DNA of 64,000 bases from Thalassolituus sp034111725 (GCF_034111725.1 NZ_JAWUWR010000063.1:1-64000); one strand, 5' to 3'; shown: positions 17,058 to 27,168, counted from the stretch's first letter. Notes: generated by a model not told the origin, from the sequence alone. Program-made: numbers and translations.

Positions 17058-18369
17058 AATGCCATGCCTCTTGCACGGGTTTAATAAATCGTTGTTCTGC
17101 AATCTCAGCTCGTGCTAACGCCCGTTTAAAGTCGTGGCGCTGCATCCGCACATTCAAAATAATGTCGCCGTTATCGGCAAAGGCTTCATTACGTATTGCC
17201 CCAAACTCATAAAGTATGGCGCGTAATTTAGCTTCTGCAGGACGCAGGCTGATTTCTTGATCGAACACATCTTCGCCAAGCAACTCGCCCATGGCCTGAT
17301 TTAATAAATCGAAGCCTAAACGTTTTTGTGCCGACAGCCAAACAGCTACGGGCACACCCATATCATCACGCTCAATACGAGCTTCGCCGCCGTGCTCTAA
17401 CAAATCAATTTTATTGTATACACGCAACTGCGGTACTTCATCAGCTTCAATCTCGCCTAACACCAATTCAACTTGGCGAATATTGCCGTCGCGCTCTTCT
17501 GCTGCACAGTCAATCACGTGCATCAGCAAGGTAGCTTCTGCCGCCTCTTGCAAGGTAGCCCGAAACGACTCTACGAGTTTATGGGGTAAGTGACGAATAA
17601 AACCAACGGTATCAGCCAACACGACTTCGCCGACATCACCCACTTGAAAACGGCGAATGGTTGGATCGAGCGTCGCGAACATCTGATCTGCGGCATACAC
17701 CTCAGAAGACGTTAATGCGTTAAATAAGGTTGATTTACCGGCGTTGGTATAACCCACAATGGCGATGGTCGGCACATCAGAACGCTTACGCGAACGACGA
17801 CCTTGATCACGCTGGGCCCGCACTTTTTCTAAGCGCGAGTTAATGCTTTTTACACGTTCACGTAATAAACGACGGTCGGTTTCGAGCTGAGTTTCACCCG
17901 GCCCGCGCATACCGATACCACCTTTTTGACGCTCAAGGTGAGTCCAGCCGCGAATTAAGCGCGTAGATTGATATTGCAACTGCGCCAACTCAACCTGAAG
18001 TTTACCTTCATGAGTACGCGCTCGTTGTGCAAAGATATCGAGAATAAGACCCGTTCGGTCGAGAACACGGCATTGCAATGCTCGCTCCAAGTTTCGCTCT
18101 TGGCTCGGAGACAATGAGTGGTTGAAAATCACGAGTTCGGCACCATGCAAGCGCACGACGTCGCCAATCTCTTCGACTTTTCCACGACCAACAAAGGTTT
18201 TTGCATCGGGCGTTGGACGCTTGGTAGTTACCAGTCCAACTGGGTCGGCGCCAGCCGAAATGACCAGCTCACGGAATTCATTCAGATCTTCTCGATTTGC
18301 CCCTTCGGGGAAATTCACGTGAACCAGTACTGCGGTTTCGCCGCCGTTATCAGGGCGGTCAAAGAACAC
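17056..18369 (-). CDS. hflX: GTPase HflX
   Basis: A 437-residue ribosome-associated GTPase that splits stalled or stress-arrested ribosomes. It has the HflX N-terminal domain (GRGKVEEIG at 61-69), a coiled linker (MRGPGETQLETDRR) and a Ras-like GTPase with G1 GYTNAGKST (206-214), G3 DTVGF and G4 NKID. It lies downstream of hfq on the same strand, 17 bases apart, the order found widely in gammaproteobacteria. Confidence 0.97.
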   Translation of the reverse strand: MFFDRPDNGGETAVLVHVNFPEGANREDLNEFRELVISAGADPVGLVTTKRPTPDAKTFVGRGKVEEIGDVVRLHGAELVIFNHSLSPSQERNLERALQCRVLDRTGLILDIFAQRARTHEGKLQVELAQLQYQSTRLIRGWTHLERQKGGIGMRGPGETQLETDRRLLRERVKSINSRLEKVRAQRDQGRRSRKRSDVPTIAIVGYTNAGKSTLFNALTSSEVYAADQMFATLDPTIRRFQVGDVGEVVLADTVGFIRHLPHKLVESFRATLQEAAEATLLMHVIDCAAEERDGNIRQVELVLGEIEADEVPQLRVYNKIDLLEHGGEARIERDDMGVPVAVWLSAQKRLGFDLLNQAMGELLGEDVFDQEISLRPAEAKLRAILYEFGAIRNEAFADNGDIILNVRMQRHDFKRALARAEIAEQRFIKPVQEAWH

Positions 18370-18386
18370 GAATGCTGCTCCTACGA

Positions 18387-18641
18387 TTACTCGTCTGCGT
18401 CATCGTTTTCGTTGAACTCAGGCGATGGTGCCAAACGCACGTTACGCGATGGAACAACGGTCGAAATGGCGTGTTTATATACCATTTGCGATACGGTGTT
18501 TTTTAATAAAATAACAAATTGGTCGAACGATTCGATCTGTCCCTGCAACTTAATACCGTTTACAAGAAAGATAGACACCGGAATACGCTCTTTACGCAGC
18601 TGATTCAGGTAAGGGTCTTGTAGGGAATGCCCTTTTGACAT
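18387..18641 (-). CDS. hfq: RNA chaperone Hfq
   Basis: An 84-residue Sm-like protein that forms a hexameric ring and pairs small RNAs with their mRNA targets. The Sm1 motif spans LQDPYLNQLRKERIPVSIFL and the Sm2 motif is YKHAISTVVPSR. The proximal-face YKH triad and Gln8/Phe42-type residues are kept. The C-terminal tail is short and acidic (NENDDADE). It leads an hfq-hflX unit. Confidence 0.98.
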   Translation of the reverse strand: MSKGHSLQDPYLNQLRKERIPVSIFLVNGIKLQGQIESFDQFVILLKNTVSQMVYKHAISTVVPSRNVRLAPSPEFNENDDADE

Positions 18642-18786
18642 AGTGATCTCCTAACAATTAAGGTGCCGTCCAATGTGGGGACAGCGAATAATAAAAAGTA
18701 ATAGCCCCAAGTGTCGTCTGGACTGGCGGCATTGCAAGGGAATCGGGTTAATAATAAGACCAATTTCCGAGTGCTATGCTGCGAAT

Positions 18787-19764
18787 TCAGGACGATGCGT
18801 TAAATATGGCGTTCGCATGCAGTATTTTCAAGGCATTTCGCAGAAGATAGGGATCATCGGTATCTAACCAGTGCAGGTCCGGCCAACTTCTGAGCCAAGT
18901 AATTTGCCGCTTAGCCAATTGACGCGTGGCAATGATGCCACGGTCCACCATTTCGTCATAATCATATTTACCTTCCAAGTAATCCCAAACCTGTCGATAA
19001 CCTACCGCTCGAATGGAAGGCATATCAATATTGAGATCACCACGCTCATACAAAGCTTGTACTTCGGCAATAAAATCCTGATTCATCATCTGCATAAATC
19101 GCTGCGCGATACGCTCATGCAAGCGACTGCGCTCAGAAGGACAAATGGCAAGATTCACAACATGATAGGGCAACGGCTGAGTATCTTGCGCAGCCCAATG
19201 CTCGGTCAATGTTTTACCCGATACTAAAAACACTTCTAACGCGCGCTGAATACGCTGGGAATCCATTGGTTTTAACCGCTGGGCAGACTCGGGATCTATC
19301 TCGCATAAACGTGCATGCATTGTCGGCCAGCCGAGCTGTTTGGCTTCGTCGAGTAATTGCTGGCGAATGACGTCATCGGCTTGAGGCAGATCAGCTGCCC
19401 CGTCGCGTAAAAACATAAACTACATCATAGTGCCGCCCGTCAGCAGAGGCACTTTACCTGCTGCGGTAATATCGGCCATCTCGCGCAGCGCATCTTCGCG
19501 AAACTGAGCGGCAGAATAGACTTCCTTAGGATCGATCAAATCAATTAGACGATGCGGTGCAAAGGCTTGCATGGCGGCATCGGGCTTAGCCGTACCAATA
19601 TCCATGCCTTTATAGATAAGCGCCGAGTCGACGCTTATGATTTCGCAATTATGATTTGCCACCAGTTCTAATGCTAAGGCGGTTTTGCCCGCTGCGGTTG
19701 GGCCCATTAAAAAAATGGCAGGCGGTAATTCTGTCGGTGGCGCTAAGTCCAGAGTGTTAGACAC
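18787..19764 (-). pseudogene. miaA: tRNA dimethylallyltransferase (miaA), interrupted by an in-frame TAG
   Basis: MiaA adds a dimethylallyl group to A37 of tRNAs that read UNN codons. Residues 1-114 hold the P-loop GPTAAGKTALA and DSALIYKGMDIGTAKP. The frame then meets TAG at 19422-19420 and continues in the same frame for 209 more residues with the normal MiaA C-terminus (RAVGYRQVWDYL, ATRQLAKRQITWLRSW). The stop falls where the family has Tyr in GGTMLYF. The next residues are also changed: FMFL replaces the usual F(K/R)AL. The full frame of 325 residues is the normal size. It starts with GTG, just after mutL. It could be a pseudogene, a sequencing error, or be rescued by suppression or by restart at ATG 19416. 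Confidence 0.85.
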
Positions 19765-19766
19765 GC

Positions 19767-21638
19767 TTAGCGTCCCCTTAAAAATAACTTATCAAGTTCT
19801 GGCATGGTCATTTGCGTCCACGTTGGTCGACCATGATTACACTGACCACTACGCTCCGTCGCTTCCATATCGCGCAATAAGCCATTCATCTCAGGTATGG
19901 TTAAACGACGATTAGCACGTACCGAGCCGTGACACGCCATCGTGCCGAGCAACTCATTACGATGAGCTAGAAAGCGATCCGAGCTGCCGTGTTCAATTAA
20001 ATCGCCCAACATATCAGTAATCAGTTGAGGCACTTCCGCTTGTTGCAACAGCACTGGAATTTGGCGCACCAGTAAACTCTCTGGGCCAACACGGGCCAAT
20101 TCAACCCCTAAAGTACGAAATTGTTCGGCAAATTGTTCGGCGGTATCCGCTTCGCGTTCGCTCACGCTTAAATTTACCGGCACCAATAATGGCTGGCTTT
20201 GCACACCTTGCTGATCAACAGCGATTTTTAAACGCTCGTAGGTAATGCGCTCGTGGGCTGCGTGCATATCCACCACCACTAAACCGCCTGCGTTTTGCGC
20301 CAAAATATAAATGCCGTGCAGCTGCGCAATAGCAAAGCCAAGTGGCGGCATATCGGCGCTGGGTGATTCTGGCAAGGCAGTACGATTCATTGCGCCGTAA
20401 ACATTCATTTGTTCGGCGATATCGGCGCGCGCAGGCGCTTGATTGGCGAAGTTGCTTGGTGCTGACGACCATAGAGGTGTTGCTGAAGAACTTAGCCCTG
20501 CTTGTTGATTCGGCTGCCAATCAAGCCGTGTTTGCTCGCTAAATTCTCCCGCTGCGGCACCACTTACAGGCATAGCACTAGATGTTAAGCCACCCGCTAA
20601 CTCACTTGGCGATGAGCCGTTGGGTTGATTATCTGGGCGCACATCCCCTAAGGCTTTATGTAAAGTACGGAAGAGGAAATCATGCACTAAGCGACCGTCA
20701 CGAAAACGTACTTCGTGCTTGGTTGGGTGTACGTTAACGTCCACCAGCTTAGGATCGAGCGATAAATACAACACAAACGCGGGATGACGACCGTGATACA
20801 GCACATCCCGGTAGGCTTGTTTAATGGCATGCACAACCAATTTATCGCGAACCACACGGCCATTCACGAAAAAATACTGCATGTCGCCTTGTGAACGTGA
20901 GAAGGTCGGCAAGCCAACCCAGCCTTGTAATTGCAACCCCGCAGCTTCGGCCTCAATATGCACTGAGCTATCAATAAATTGTGGACTTAATAACGCAGCA
21001 ACACGCTTTTCGCGATCAATTGGCCGCGCGGCAGGACGCAATGAATGAATCGTACGCTGGTTATGGCGCAAGCTAAAAGCAACATCATAACGGCTTAATG
21101 CGAGCCGTTTTACGTATTCTTCCAGATGCGAAAATTCGGTTTTTTCGGTGCGTAAAAATTTACGCCGCGCGGGAGTGTTAAAAAATAAGTCGCGTACTTC
21201 CACTGTGGTGCCAACGGGATGGGCTGCTGGGCTAACATTGGCAACCATGTCTCGCCCCTCAGCACTCACTTGCCACGCAGTATCAGCCGATTGCTCGTGC
21301 GAGGTTAAGGTTAAACGAGTAACCGAACTGATACTGGCTAGCGCCTCGCCACGAAAACCTAAACTACCCACCGCTTCTAAATCATCTAAGGTTGTGATTT
21401 TACTGGTGGCATGGCGACTCAAAGACAAGGCTAAATCGTCTTTATCAATACCGCAGCCATCATCACGAATGCGCAATAATTTAATACCGCCCTGCTCCGC
21501 CTCTATATCAATGTGACGCGCGCCAGCATCCAGAGCATTTTCAACCAACTCTTTCACAATGTTGGCTGGCCGCTCGACCACTTCGCCGGCTGCAATTTGG
21601 TTCGCCAGTCGCGGCGAAAGTAAATGAATTCGACTCAT
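19767..21638 (-). CDS. mutL: DNA mismatch repair protein MutL
   Basis: A 623-residue MutL, the ATPase that links MutS mismatch recognition to downstream repair. The N-terminal GHL ATPase motifs are intact: VVERPANIVKELVENALDA, RDDGCGI and GSLGFRGEALASISSV. A low-complexity linker covers about 340-440. The C-terminal dimerisation domain includes VDMHAAHERITYERL and ACHGSVRANRRL. The endonuclease motif DQHA(X)2E(X)4E is not evident, as expected in organisms of the MutH type. The gene is downstream of amiB and followed by miaA. Confidence 0.97.
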   Translation of the reverse strand: MSRIHLLSPRLANQIAAGEVVERPANIVKELVENALDAGARHIDIEAEQGGIKLLRIRDDGCGIDKDDLALSLSRHATSKITTLDDLEAVGSLGFRGEALASISSVTRLTLTSHEQSADTAWQVSAEGRDMVANVSPAAHPVGTTVEVRDLFFNTPARRKFLRTEKTEFSHLEEYVKRLALSRYDVAFSLRHNQRTIHSLRPAARPIDREKRVAALLSPQFIDSSVHIEAEAAGLQLQGWVGLPTFSRSQGDMQYFFVNGRVVRDKLVVHAIKQAYRDVLYHGRHPAFVLYLSLDPKLVDVNVHPTKHEVRFRDGRLVHDFLFRTLHKALGDVRPDNQPNGSSPSELAGGLTSSAMPVSGAAAGEFSEQTRLDWQPNQQAGLSSSATPLWSSAPSNFANQAPARADIAEQMNVYGAMNRTALPESPSADMPPLGFAIAQLHGIYILAQNAGGLVVVDMHAAHERITYERLKIAVDQQGVQSQPLLVPVNLSVSEREADTAEQFAEQFRTLGVELARVGPESLLVRQIPVLLQQAEVPQLITDMLGDLIEHGSSDRFLAHRNELLGTMACHGSVRANRRLTIPEMNGLLRDMEATERSGQCNHGRPTWTQMTMPELDKLFLRGR

Positions 21639-21690
21639 AGTCAGTCTTACGTGTCCTGTTGGCGTCGGTGAACTGGGCTAAAATGCCTGT

Positions 21691-23001
21691 TCACGAACTG
21701 GGAATTTTGATGCGTTGGCCGATTTTTAGCTGATCACTGCTGAGGCCGTTAAGCTGACGTAATTCTTGAATATCCATACCGCTACGGGAGGCCAATTCAG
21801 ACAGCGTATCACCCGGGCGAATGGTGTAAGAAACAAACTGACTCGCTGCGTTGCGTTTTGCCGCCAGTAAAGTACCTGTCGGCGGATAGGTTTCGAAATA
21901 CTGTTTAATACCGGTAAAAATTGCCTTAGCCATGCGCTTTTGGAAATTACGGTCGGCGAGTTTTTTCGACTCTCCAGGATTCGAAATAAAACCCGTCTCA
22001 ACTAACAGCGCAGGAATATCAGGCGCTTTTAGCACCACAAAGGCCGCTTCTTCTACGCCCGGTTTATGCAGTTTGGTAATAGCACCCATTTGCGACAGGA
22101 TACTGCGCCCAGCTCGGGCACTCGCATCGCGCTTATGAGTCATAGATAAATCAAGCAAGGTCATGGCTAAGTGATCTTCACGACCTTCAAGGCTGAGACC
22201 ACCAATTAAATCCGATTTATTTTCTTTGTCGGCTAGCCAGCGAGCAGTTTCACTCGACTCTCCACGATCCGATAAAATAAATACCGAGCTACCACTGGCT
22301 TGAGGGATTTTAAACGCATCGGCATGAATAGAAACAAAGAAGTCGGCGTTGGCTTTACGCGCTTTTTCGGTACGCTCGCGCAAACCAATATAATAATCAC
22401 CGGTACGAACCATAAAGGGCTGAAAGCCCGTTTCGTCGTTTAACAGTGCCTGTAGCTCTTTGGCAATGGACAAGACCACTTCTTTTTCTTTTGTTCGGCC
22501 ATGCCCTATCGCTCCAGGGGCTTCACCGCCGTGCCCAGCATCAATAGCAATAATAATATTACGCTTCACGGCATCGAGAGATTCCGCACGCTTGATCGGC
22601 GCAACCACTTGCGCGGTTTCTTTAGGCTTTAAATCCACCACTAAACGATGATTCGGGTAGGTATCGTTGGGCGGTAATATTTGACTCGACGGCTCTAGCG
22701 CTTCATTCACATCAATGACAATGCGTAGGTCTTTACTATTGCGCTTGCCTTTACGGATACTTTTCACCGCTGTCGAATGGATATCAACTTGATCAGGATC
22801 TTTCTTCATATCGGCATCGTTAAGATCAATCACGATCCGGTAAGGATTCGGCAGATCAAAAATCCGATACTCTGTAGGCTCAGAGAGGTCAAAAACCAAA
22901 CGTGTACTGTCTGGCGACTGCCATACCCGAATGTCTTTCACATCCGCATAGGCTGAAATCACTGTCGTACCCAATAGTATGGCAATGAGTAGCGCTCTCA
23001 T
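21691..23001 (-). CDS. amiB: N-acetylmuramoyl-L-alanine amidase (AmiB type)
   Basis: A periplasmic amidase of about 436 residues that cuts the peptide from peptidoglycan during cell separation. The order is signal peptide (MRALLIAILLGTTVISAYA), AMIN domain (about 20-125), zinc amidase_3 domain (AIDAGHGGEAPGAIG, then a Glu in KEKEVVLS and SIHADAF), and a C-terminal LysM (YTIRPGDTLSELASRSGM) that binds peptidoglycan. The ATG at 23001 gives a clean signal peptide. An upstream TTG would add an improbable N-terminus. It sits between tsaE and mutL. Confidence 0.93.
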   Translation of the reverse strand: MRALLIAILLGTTVISAYADVKDIRVWQSPDSTRLVFDLSEPTEYRIFDLPNPYRIVIDLNDADMKKDPDQVDIHSTAVKSIRKGKRNSKDLRIVIDVNEALEPSSQILPPNDTYPNHRLVVDLKPKETAQVVAPIKRAESLDAVKRNIIIAIDAGHGGEAPGAIGHGRTKEKEVVLSIAKELQALLNDETGFQPFMVRTGDYYIGLRERTEKARKANADFFVSIHADAFKIPQASGSSVFILSDRGESSETARWLADKENKSDLIGGLSLEGREDHLAMTLLDLSMTHKRDASARAGRSILSQMGAITKLHKPGVEEAAFVVLKAPDIPALLVETGFISNPGESKKLADRNFQKRMAKAIFTGIKQYFETYPPTGTLLAAKRNAASQFVSYTIRPGDTLSELASRSGMDIQELRQLNGLSSDQLKIGQRIKIPSS

Positions 23002-23055
23002 GCGTTGTCGTGCTCCTGTTTCATACGCTCTCACGCAACATCTTTTCAACCATAA

Positions 23056-23544
23056 TTATTGGCTAATCGCCACACTGGCATAGTCCGCAGCCAATATGGA
23101 TAGCGGCGCCAACCACTGTTGTCCGCGCTCACTACGAGCGTGCCATTCCAACAAGCGAGAATCTCCGCCACCGGTGATTTCCAACACTAAATCGGGGGAC
23201 GGCAGCACACCCATGCCTTTGTCAGCCCACTCAATGAGATTCAGTATGTCAGATCCTAGGTATTCGCGAATACCCATGTACTCTAACTCTTCTGGATCTC
23301 CGAGTCGGTAGAGATCGAAATGGTTCACTTGGGCATCAGCAAACTGATACTCTTCAACCAGAGTGTAAGTCGGACTTTTGACTGCACCTTGGTGACCCAG
23401 CGCCTGAATCAAGCCACGACTGAACGTCGTTTTACCAGCACCTAAAGTTCCTTCTAAAAAGACAATGCCACCTTGCTTCAAAATAGAGGCGCAGCCTGCA
23501 GCAAAGCGCAACATGCCCTCTTCACCTACGACTCGAATAGCCAT
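23056..23544 (-). CDS. tsaE: tRNA threonylcarbamoyladenosine biosynthesis ATPase TsaE
   Basis: A 162-residue P-loop ATPase required with TsaB and TsaD for t6A37 synthesis on ANN-reading tRNAs. The Walker A is LEGTLGAGKTTFSRGL (about 30-45), and VKSPTYTLVEEY plus HFDLYRL are family signatures. The start overlaps the nnr stop by one base (TAATG), which indicates coupling. Confidence 0.96.
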   Translation of the reverse strand: MAIRVVGEEGMLRFAAGCASILKQGGIVFLEGTLGAGKTTFSRGLIQALGHQGAVKSPTYTLVEEYQFADAQVNHFDLYRLGDPEELEYMGIREYLGSDILNLIEWADKGMGVLPSPDLVLEITGGGDSRLLEWHARSERGQQWLAPLSILAADYASVAISQ

Positions 23545-25064
23545 TAGTTTATCAACTCTCGTAATATCGGCACTAAATCCGTTGCTAACAAACCGCGAAC
23601 TCCGGCATCAGCAACGGCTACATCGGCTGCTGCACTGTGACAACAAACACCTAAACAGGCGGCATCCCAAGCATTTAACCCCTGTGCTAACAAAGCTGCA
23701 ATAACTCCAGTAAGAACATCGCCCATACCACCGCAACTCATTCCCGGATTACCATCGGTGCAAAGGGCAACACGACCGCTAGGATCAGCAATTAAAGAGC
23801 CTTGCCCTTTTAATACAACAACCGCTTGGTAACGCTGAGCAAGTAGCCGCGCACTGGCAAAACGATCAGTTTGAACTTCAGCGACTGTCATGCCGAGCAT
23901 GCGAGCAGCCTCACCGGGATGCGGAGTTAATACCGCAACACGTTCGCTAAATTCACAATGCCAACCAGGGGAAGCCAATAAATTCAGCGCATCGGCATCG
24001 AGTACCACCGGCTGCTGAGCACCTAACACCTGTTGCAATAACAGCTCCGACCAACTGGTTTGGCCGAGTCCGGGGCCGATAGCCAATACGGTCGCGCGCT
24101 GAATAGCCGGTGCAAGCTCTAAACCAGAATTTACGCCTAAGGCCATGACCTCTGGGCGGCGTGTTAATAGGGCTGGCACGTGTTCAGGTCGTGTCGCACA
24201 GCTAACTAAGCCCGCTCCAATGCGCCCCGCCGCTTCGACCGCCATCATGGCAGCACCGCCAAAACCCGATTCACCGCCAATAACTAACACATGGCCAAAA
24301 TTACCTTTGTGAGCATTACCGCGACGCGGTGCTAAGCCTCGCTTTTCGTCATTTAAACGAGCCCAACTAATTCGTTCCGCATCAGCAACAGTTTTCGTGT
24401 GCGCACTATCAACAACCGACAATTCGGCCAACTCAAGTGCGCCACAAACGTCAGGGCCGGAGGCCGTTAGTAAACCGCGCTTAACACCAATAAACGTAAC
24501 GGTGACATCGGCATTCACGACAGGACCATAAACGACACCCGAATCGGCATTCAAACCCGAAGGTACATCTAAGGCAAAAACTGGCACATCAGCGCAATTA
24601 ATTGCAGCTATAGCCTGTGCAAACTCATCACGTGGCTCACTGCTTAGTCCTGTGCCCAATAAACCGTCGACCAGCACATCGCCGTTGAGATCACTCGCTG
24701 GGCTCAAACGCTCAATCGAAATACCGGTTTGCACGGCCATATTTAGAGCTTTTTGCGCGGCCAACGTTTGCTTGGTTAAATCGCCAACCGTAAAAACACG
24801 CACCCGAATACCACACTCAAATGCCAATGCCGCTAAAATAAATGCATCACCGCCGTTGTTACCAGGGCCGGCGATAACAGTAAGCTTTCTGGCATCGACC
24901 CAGTGGTGCTGCAATACCGACAAAGCCGACGTTGCCGCTTCATGCATCAAAATAAAACCATCATCCCCCTGAGCTGCTATCGTCAGGCGATCCAACTCAC
25001 GGATTTGCGCCACACTGAACAACTGCGCGGGCAAGTGGTCTTTGGCTGAAAACGGTCGGTTCAT
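23544..25064 (-). CDS. nnr: Bifunctional NAD(P)H-hydrate epimerase / dehydratase
   Basis: A 506-residue bifunctional repair enzyme. The N-terminal YjeF domain epimerises damaged NAD(P)HX (GPGNNGGDAFILA). The C-terminal ribokinase-like domain (from about 235) dehydrates it with ADP: KGNFGHVLVIGGESGFGGA, LTPHPGEAARML and GNPGMSCGGMGDVLTG. The start is set at the ATG at 25064 (MNRPFSAKDHLP). The 36 residues upstream show no similarity and overlap promoter sequence of the divergent queG. Confidence 0.93.
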   Translation of the reverse strand: MNRPFSAKDHLPAQLFSVAQIRELDRLTIAAQGDDGFILMHEAATSALSVLQHHWVDARKLTVIAGPGNNGGDAFILAALAFECGIRVRVFTVGDLTKQTLAAQKALNMAVQTGISIERLSPASDLNGDVLVDGLLGTGLSSEPRDEFAQAIAAINCADVPVFALDVPSGLNADSGVVYGPVVNADVTVTFIGVKRGLLTASGPDVCGALELAELSVVDSAHTKTVADAERISWARLNDEKRGLAPRRGNAHKGNFGHVLVIGGESGFGGAAMMAVEAAGRIGAGLVSCATRPEHVPALLTRRPEVMALGVNSGLELAPAIQRATVLAIGPGLGQTSWSELLLQQVLGAQQPVVLDADALNLLASPGWHCEFSERVAVLTPHPGEAARMLGMTVAEVQTDRFASARLLAQRYQAVVVLKGQGSLIADPSGRVALCTDGNPGMSCGGMGDVLTGVIAALLAQGLNAWDAACLGVCCHSAAADVAVADAGVRGLLATDLVPILRELIN

Positions 25065-25219
25065 CGCAAGGTGTCTGCCATAGTAAGTCGAGGATACTGA
25101 GACAATGAAAGTCTCTGAATGTGGTACATTGGACGAAATTATATAGGAAGCCGCCGCTAAGTCCCACGCCATAAGGAGTTAATGGCAACGACAGCTTCTT
25201 TCGACGTGAATCAAACTGC

Positions 25220-26290
25220 ATGAATCAAACCGCCACCACACCCTTAACCGCCGAACAGTTAACGCGTTTACGTGACGATATTCGCCTGTGGGCCAGTGAA
25301 CTTGGCTTTCAGCAAGCTGGGATAGCAGGCGTGGAGCTAGGCAAGCATGAAGACTTATTGCAGCATTGGCTTGAACAAGGCTACCACGGAGAGATGGACT
25401 ACATGACCAGCCACGGGAATATGCGCTCACGCCCAGCGGAGCTATTACCCGGAACGCTGAGTGTCATCAGTGTGCGCATGGATTACCTGCCCCCTGACGG
25501 CAATATGCGCGAGCAGCTAGGCGACCCGAATAAAGCCTATGTATCGCGTTATGCTCTGGGGCGTGACTATCACAAACTGATTCGCAAACGCTTAACGGAA
25601 CTGGGCAAACGCATTGAACAAGCCGCCGGCCAACTTGGCTTTAGAGCCTTTGTTGATAGCGCACCCGTTCTCGAACGGGCGTTAGCAGAACAAGCGGGGC
25701 TAGGCTGGATTGGCAAAAATACCATGCTGATTAACCGCAAAGCTGGATCGTATTTTTTCTTAGGTGAAATCCTCACTGACCTGCCGTTACCGGCGGATAA
25801 TAATCCAGAATCCGACCACTGCGGACGCTGCACCTCCTGCTTAGACATCTGCCCCACCCAAGCTTTTGTGGGTGCGCACGTACTCGATGCTCGACGCTGC
25901 ATCTCCTACCTTACTATTGAGCTCAATGGTCCGATTCCCGAAGGCCTGAGAACTGGCATGGGCAACCGCATTTTCGGCTGCGACGACTGCCAAATTGGTT
26001 GCCCGTGGAACCGCTTTAGCAAAGCCACCAGCGAAACCGACTTCACTCCCCGCCATCAACTCGACAAAGCCACCTTGCTGGAGTTGTGGGCATGGGACGA
26101 AGCTGAGTTTTTAAGCAAAACGGAAGGCATGCCAATACGCCGCACAGGCTATGAAAACTGGCGGCGTAACATCGCCGTGGCCTTAGGGAATGCGCCAAAG
26201 AGTATCGAAATTGAACAAGCCCTGCGGGCTAGGCTGGGGGAGTCTGCATTGGTGGATGAGCATATTGAATGGGCGTTAAGGCAAGGTTAA
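25220..26290 (+). CDS. queG: Epoxyqueuosine reductase QueG
   Basis: A 356-residue cobalamin- and iron-sulfur-dependent enzyme that makes the last step of queuosine synthesis on tRNA. Features are YALGRDYHKLIRKRL, the GLGWIGKNTMLINRKAGS loop, and two ferredoxin-type clusters CGRCTSCLDICP and CDDCQIGCPWN. The length is normal. It diverges from nnr, as in Pseudomonas. Confidence 0.97.
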   Translation: MNQTATTPLTAEQLTRLRDDIRLWASELGFQQAGIAGVELGKHEDLLQHWLEQGYHGEMDYMTSHGNMRSRPAELLPGTLSVISVRMDYLPPDGNMREQLGDPNKAYVSRYALGRDYHKLIRKRLTELGKRIEQAAGQLGFRAFVDSAPVLERALAEQAGLGWIGKNTMLINRKAGSYFFLGEILTDLPLPADNNPESDHCGRCTSCLDICPTQAFVGAHVLDARRCISYLTIELNGPIPEGLRTGMGNRIFGCDDCQIGCPWNRFSKATSETDFTPRHQLDKATLLELWAWDEAEFLSKTEGMPIRRTGYENWRRNIAVALGNAPKSIEIEQALRARLGESALVDEHIEWALRQG

Positions 26291-26320
26291 GTTGTAGAAC
26301 ACTGGATTCGAATTGCTTTG

Positions 26321-26431
26321 TGTTTGTAGGAGGGAGTCAACGAACGCTTTTTGTTCGTACTCCCGATAGTGGCTTTTCATTGTAATTCGGCACTGCTCGC
26401 TAGCGCTCCCTGAGTACCTCCTACAAAAACA
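26321..26431. repeat. REP-like imperfect inverted repeat
   Basis: Between queG and orn the ends TGTTTGTAGGAGGGAG (26321-26336) and CTCC...CCTCCTACAAAAACA (26406-26431) are imperfect inverted copies. Inside is the hairpin CGAAC/GTTCG (26341-26357) and a CGCTAGCG palindrome. The TGTAGGAG start recalls the REP elements of Pseudomonas relatives. Only one copy is visible in the window, so it is called REP-like by form only. Confidence 0.5.
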
Positions 26432-26526
26432 TACCTTTCAATTTAATGCAGCGTTGCGGATATCAATTGGTGGCTTTTGTTTCCCGCTTGAGGATAAGGC
26501 CGTAAACCGAGCCAGCAGCTACCAAC

Positions 26527-27069
26527 CTACACCGCCAAAAAATGCTGACGATAATGCTGCATCTCAGCAATCGACTCACGAATATCATCCAATGCCTGAT
26601 GCGTGCCCTTTTTCTCGAACGACGATACCACCGCTGGCTTCCAACGCTTGGCCAGTTCTTTCAGGGTGCTAACGTCGACATTGCGGTAGTGCATAAATGC
26701 TTCTAATTCGGGCATATATTTCACTAAGAAACGACGATCTTGGTGAATGCTGTTGCCACACAAAGGCGATGCGCCAGCTTTTACATGTTCGCGTAAAAAC
26801 TCTAACGTGGCCAATTCTGCAGCGCGGGCGTTGGTTTTGCTATCACGTACGCGCTGGGTTAGCCCTGAGTTGCCATGAGTGCGAGTGTTCCACTCATCCA
26901 TACCATCCAGCAGGATATCTGGCTGATGAACCGCGAATACTGGGCCTTCGGCGATTATGTTGAGATCGCCATCGGTGACTATGGTAGCAATTTCGATAAT
27001 GACGTCACGCTCTGGCTCTAGGCCGGTCATTTCTAGATCCATCCACACTAGGTTGTCGCTTTGGCTCAT
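26527..27069 (-). CDS. orn: Oligoribonuclease
   Basis: A 180-residue DEDDh 3'-5' exonuclease that degrades short RNA pieces and pGpG from c-di-GMP breakdown. The catalytic acids are Asp and Glu in WMDLEMTG, Asp in HQDRRFL, and His/Asp in HQALDDIRES. It is convergent with queG and divergent from rsgA. Removal of pGpG links it to the c-di-GMP proteins later in the window. Confidence 0.97.
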   Translation of the reverse strand: MSQSDNLVWMDLEMTGLEPERDVIIEIATIVTDGDLNIIAEGPVFAVHQPDILLDGMDEWNTRTHGNSGLTQRVRDSKTNARAAELATLEFLREHVKAGASPLCGNSIHQDRRFLVKYMPELEAFMHYRNVDVSTLKELAKRWKPAVVSSFEKKGTHQALDDIRESIAEMQHYRQHFLAV

Positions 27070-27168
27070 AACGGTTACTCATTGGGAAATATGAGCAGTC
27101 TAGCAACTTGTGTAATGCACGGCCAACGCGGACAATGGCAAACGTCTTAAATCCGGTAACGCATTCGC

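Noticed and set aside
20215..20520. A minus-strand frame within the mutL linker
   Set aside because: The low-complexity linker often leaves open alternate frames; the mutL frame is continuous and well matched.
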